64,000 bases of DNA from Nematostella vectensis (Eukaryota > Cnidaria > Anthozoa > Actiniaria > Edwardsiidae): positions 6,129,501-6,193,500 of the forward strand of contig NC_064043.1 of NCBI RefSeq assembly GCF_932526225.1. Direction: 5' to 3'. The notes under the pieces are model-generated. The model did not search any database. It was not told the origin of the DNA and worked only from the letters and a program-made list of their open reading frames with translations. This document shows, piece after piece, positions 61,239 through 64,000 of the stretch (its first letter is position 1; each line of letters opens with the position of its first letter). Made by a program: the position numbers and the translations under genes.

Positions 61239-63375
61239 GGCAAGATAACAATCAGGTCTATTACAATCCTATTTTTCATTTTCATTTTTTGTTGAAAAAA
61301 TGATGTTTCATTTTTTGGTATTTTTTAAGATTTTAAGATTTTTTAAGACTTCATCAGTTCAGGGGGGGGGGGGGCAAGAGAACAATAAGGTCTATTACAA
61401 TCCTATTTTTCATTTTCATTTTTTGTTGAAAAAATGATGTTTCATTTTTTGGTATTTTTTAAGATTTTAAGATTTTTAAAGACTTCATTAGTTCAGTATT
61501 TAAATCTGGATATTACCTAATGTTGTTTTGTTATGTTCATGAATGTGGCTTTAACACAATGAGGAACCAGCATTTAAAGACCTTTACCTTATCCGCATCT
61601 CTATTCCCCTCACTTCCCTGGTTTGACAATGTCAACTAAGATATTGTAGCATAAGAGTTAATGTACTTGTGTGGGCAAGCTGAAAACAAGCTGAAAACTT
61701 AACCTAAAAACTTGAAAAAAAAAAGTTCAATATTATTTGGACGATCTACAACTAACCAAAATCTTGTTTGCATGTTTTAGTGATTTACAAATCATTTCTG
61801 GCTGAAATACATCCAAAGAATAGGATATTCTCTCTTAATACTGAGAGAAACACCTATCAGCGAGTCCAGGTAGACACTTGATGAAGAATTGACAAAATTG
61901 CTTCAGAAGAGGTTCTAATAGTATAAAATTTCAATTTTCAATTTTGCAGTTTCTTTATGGAGAGTACCAAGGATATGGAAGCTTCTCAAAGAAGGAGTCC
62001 CACATGCTTTTTTTACATCACAAAGAAGGTATGTTATCTTCCTGTTTATTGTGCACTCTTGGCTGATCTGATCACAATCGTTCAATCAGGGATAACTCAT
62101 TTTTACAATTTGCTTTTCAGCTATTGGTTTATATCACATACCCTTGGCAACAGTTGAAGAACGTGGAATGGTAAATATATATGGGGGTAGTGATGGATAA
62201 ATCCGAGACTTGCCGAGGCAAGTCTAGCTTCGGAATCCGAGCCGAGTTTTTTCGGTCCCTTTAAAGTTGAGCCCGAGTTTTTCAGGTCTTTTAAAACCGG
62301 ATAAAAATTGGATAACATGCTGGTGGTTTGTCATAAACATCATTTGAAAAAATTTGAATAAATACAATCTTGCTACAGTAGCTAAATGTTCCTGTTTAGA
62401 GCGGAAAGTCTCAAGACTCCAGCCTCGAAAAAGAAGGGGAAACCCCTAGCATGGTAACAACATAAAACAGATTGCATCTAACAAAATCAGAGACCCCGAG
62501 ATCGCGTTAGACTGGGGTAGACAAAATAACGAGGCTCTGAGAACCCTAATTTTTTTAGAAAACAATAAACGGGACTTTGAAACTTGCGTAAAAAAACGCC
62601 AAAAATTCAGAGACTTTGCGAAATTTTTGCGAGACTTTTGAAATTTGGAGTCACCCATCGCTACCCCTAGGCTCTGGGAACTCTAATTTTTTTTTTTTTA
62701 GAAAACAATAAACGAGACTTTGAAACTTGCGTAAAAAAACGCCAAGAATTCAGAGACTGCGAAATTTTTGCGAGACTTTTGAAATTTGGAGTCACCCATC
62801 GCTACCCCTAGGTATATATGTGGCAGATCTCAACTAGAAAACTACTAAAAACGTGGTTGAATCAGGGAAATAAATCAACAAAAGTGTAAAATTATATGTT
62901 TCAGCGTAGTTGTGCTGATGTTTTTAGCGCTTAGCTAATTCTCAAAACGTGAGCGAAATTATTCTGTTTTTATTTATCTAGTTCCTGTTGGTTTAGTTGT
63001 TTTAAATTCCAATTTTTATTCACCTTATTCTTGTTCTTCGATGATTTTTTGTTCAGATAATGAGCAGCCAACCTAGAACAGAACGTATTTGTGATGCATT
63101 TTTGTGGGCACAGTGGGATAATATCGACCAGCGCCTCTACTGTGTTTACAACAAGGTACAAGATGTGAGCATCTATTATTTCATCTAAGAAACATGTTCC
63201 TATTAATTTATTATCTTTGTTAAAGCAATCCTTTGTGAAGATCATCATGGTCATTGACTCAGATTGACCTGCCTTGTTTTTATTTCAGCATTCTTCTATA
63301 AAGGGAGACAGGAGTAATCCAGAACTTATGTTTTCAGCATTCCAGCTCAGTGCAAAGGCTTCTCATGTAAAAGTG
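58526..63375 (+). CDS. GSAP: Gamma-secretase-activating protein (GSAP/pigeon family), 5' part
   Basis: Exons: 58526-58628, 59069-59163, 60082-60138, 60210-60279, 61781-61869, 61950-62028, 62121-62170, 63057-63155, 63289-63375. This is 243 codons in phase; the gene continues past the window. In mammals GSAP is proposed to bind gamma-secretase and the APP C-terminal fragment; its role in simpler animals is unknown. Evidence is the order of segments shared with the human protein. These are FSFKEHVLPQIV at the start, VNIIGASINQEGTLL, FLAEIHPKN, QFLYGEYQGYG, and the best one, ERICDAFLWAQWDNIDQRLY. NPELMFSAFQLS follows. These belong to the N-terminal beta-propeller-like half. An in-frame TAG at 58517 supports the start. 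The ATG frames further up (58449, 58480) do not join in phase. Confidence 0.9.
60503..60855. repeat. Tandem duplication of about 184 bp in GSAP intron 4
   Basis: The segment starting CATTCAGTGTATTCTTTATA and ending near CAAATACAACATTTT occurs at 60503 and again at 60687 with few differences. Confidence 0.95.
61223..61495. repeat. Tandem duplication of about 139 bp with a G run in GSAP intron 4
   Basis: Two copies (about 61223-61360 and 61361-61495), each beginning with a G homopolymer and CAAGA and ending AGACTTCATCAGTTCAG or AGACTTCATTAGTTCAG. A (GT)n run precedes the first. Confidence 0.95.
62529..62812. repeat. Tandem duplication of about 140 bp in GSAP intron 7
   Basis: Both copies run from a GGCTCTG(A/G)GAAC segment to TCACCCATCGCTACCCCTAG and differ by a few bases and T-run length. 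The ATGGTAAATATATATGGGGGT stretch before them has a related end, CCATCGCTACCCC in reverse. Confidence 0.95.
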
Positions 63376-63766
63376 GTGAGCTTAACACCAGCGGCAGCAA
63401 ATCATCATTATGGCCATTCAGACCTAATATTATTATCATTATCACCATCATCGTCCATCATTATATTCATCTTTTCTAGTAACAGCAGCAATACACATGA
63501 CAATTCAGACACTGTCATAAATAAATCACCACCAATCGTCATCATACCATGATCATCAGTATTATCATGTTCAACATCATCGTTACCATCATCTCATCAG
63601 CATTATCTTAATTTACACCATTTATAATTCCACAACCATGACAACAACAAAAACAAAGAGTCCAAAATACAAACGAAAAATAACTGTTGTGAACAGTGAA
63701 TCGTCATCGTCATCGTCATCGCCATCGTCATCGTCATCATCATCATCATCATCATCATTGTTGTTG

Positions 63767-63800
<34 letters not shown>

Positions 63801-64000
63801 TATCTATAGAAGACAACCAAACACTGTATCATATTCACAATGTTTACAATGATCAGAAGCAGCAGAATCATAAGCCAATGTATCGTCATCATCATCATCA
63901 TCATCATCATCGTAACTACAATGGGGACAGTGACAATTATAAGCTATGATTACCAATCACGTGTCTTATATTTTAGCTCAACATGCCATTACCTTTTTCC
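63376..64000. other. GSAP intron 9, truncated by the window edge
   Basis: It is full of ATC/ATT-type triplet repeats; the purest run is (CAT)n/(CGT)n at about 63700-63800 and a second is at 63888-63911. Short frames of poly-Ser or poly-Asp here are repeat by-products. Confidence 0.8.

Noticed and set aside
63603..63949. Poly-Met, poly-Asp, poly-Ser and poly-His frames
   Set aside because: They are readings of the (CAT)n microsatellite in the GSAP intron.

Overview
The window is nuclear DNA from an intron-rich animal. Short exons with GT-AG introns are separated by microsatellites, minisatellites, long G runs and small inverted-repeat elements. The gene set (deiodinase, RhoGAP, RIBC2, CCDC66, EMI/FAS1 matrix protein, class A GPCR, GSAP) is metazoan. 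The compact genes and repeat style suggest a cnidarian, probably an anthozoan such as a sea anemone. That placement is an inference; no search was possible.

Layout. At 411-1650 (-) is a two-exon iodothyronine deiodinase with cysteine in place of selenocysteine and a 51-residue poly-asparagine tract. At 3098-7212 is a 4.1-kb array of a 26-bp minisatellite. At 8258-11395 is a compact LTR retrotransposon lying on the minus strand, with matched LTRs, a TATA box, a primer-binding-like site and a polypurine tract, but no recognisable enzymes. At 12201-18833 (+) is a 13-exon PH-RhoGAP-coiled-coil gene of the ARHGAP22/24/25 type. At 20449-23028 (-) is RIBC2 in six exons, head to head with CCDC66 (23743-39946, +, 19 exons). 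CCDC66 has a start codon split by an intron, and four of its introns hold minisatellites. Two of those arrays have amplified the gene's own splice sites. At 42363-46964 (+) is an 8-exon secreted EMI plus four-FAS1 protein of the TGFBI/periostin type. At 53886-55040 (+) is a single-exon class A GPCR with some likeness to GPR161. At 58526-63375 (+) are the first nine exons of GSAP, which runs off the right edge.

The spliced models were joined by hand. All complete models keep phase at every junction and give lengths divisible by three: 312, 475, 340, 974 and 675 aa, plus 384 aa for the intronless GPCR. The genes are not an operon. The one functional link suggested by position is RIBC2 (ciliary doublet protein) and CCDC66 (ciliary/centrosomal protein), which share a roughly 0.7-kb divergent upstream region with an X-box-like motif. 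I found no wholly new system. The least expected structures are the splice-site minisatellites in CCDC66 and the deleted LTR element that carries a short ORF in each LTR.
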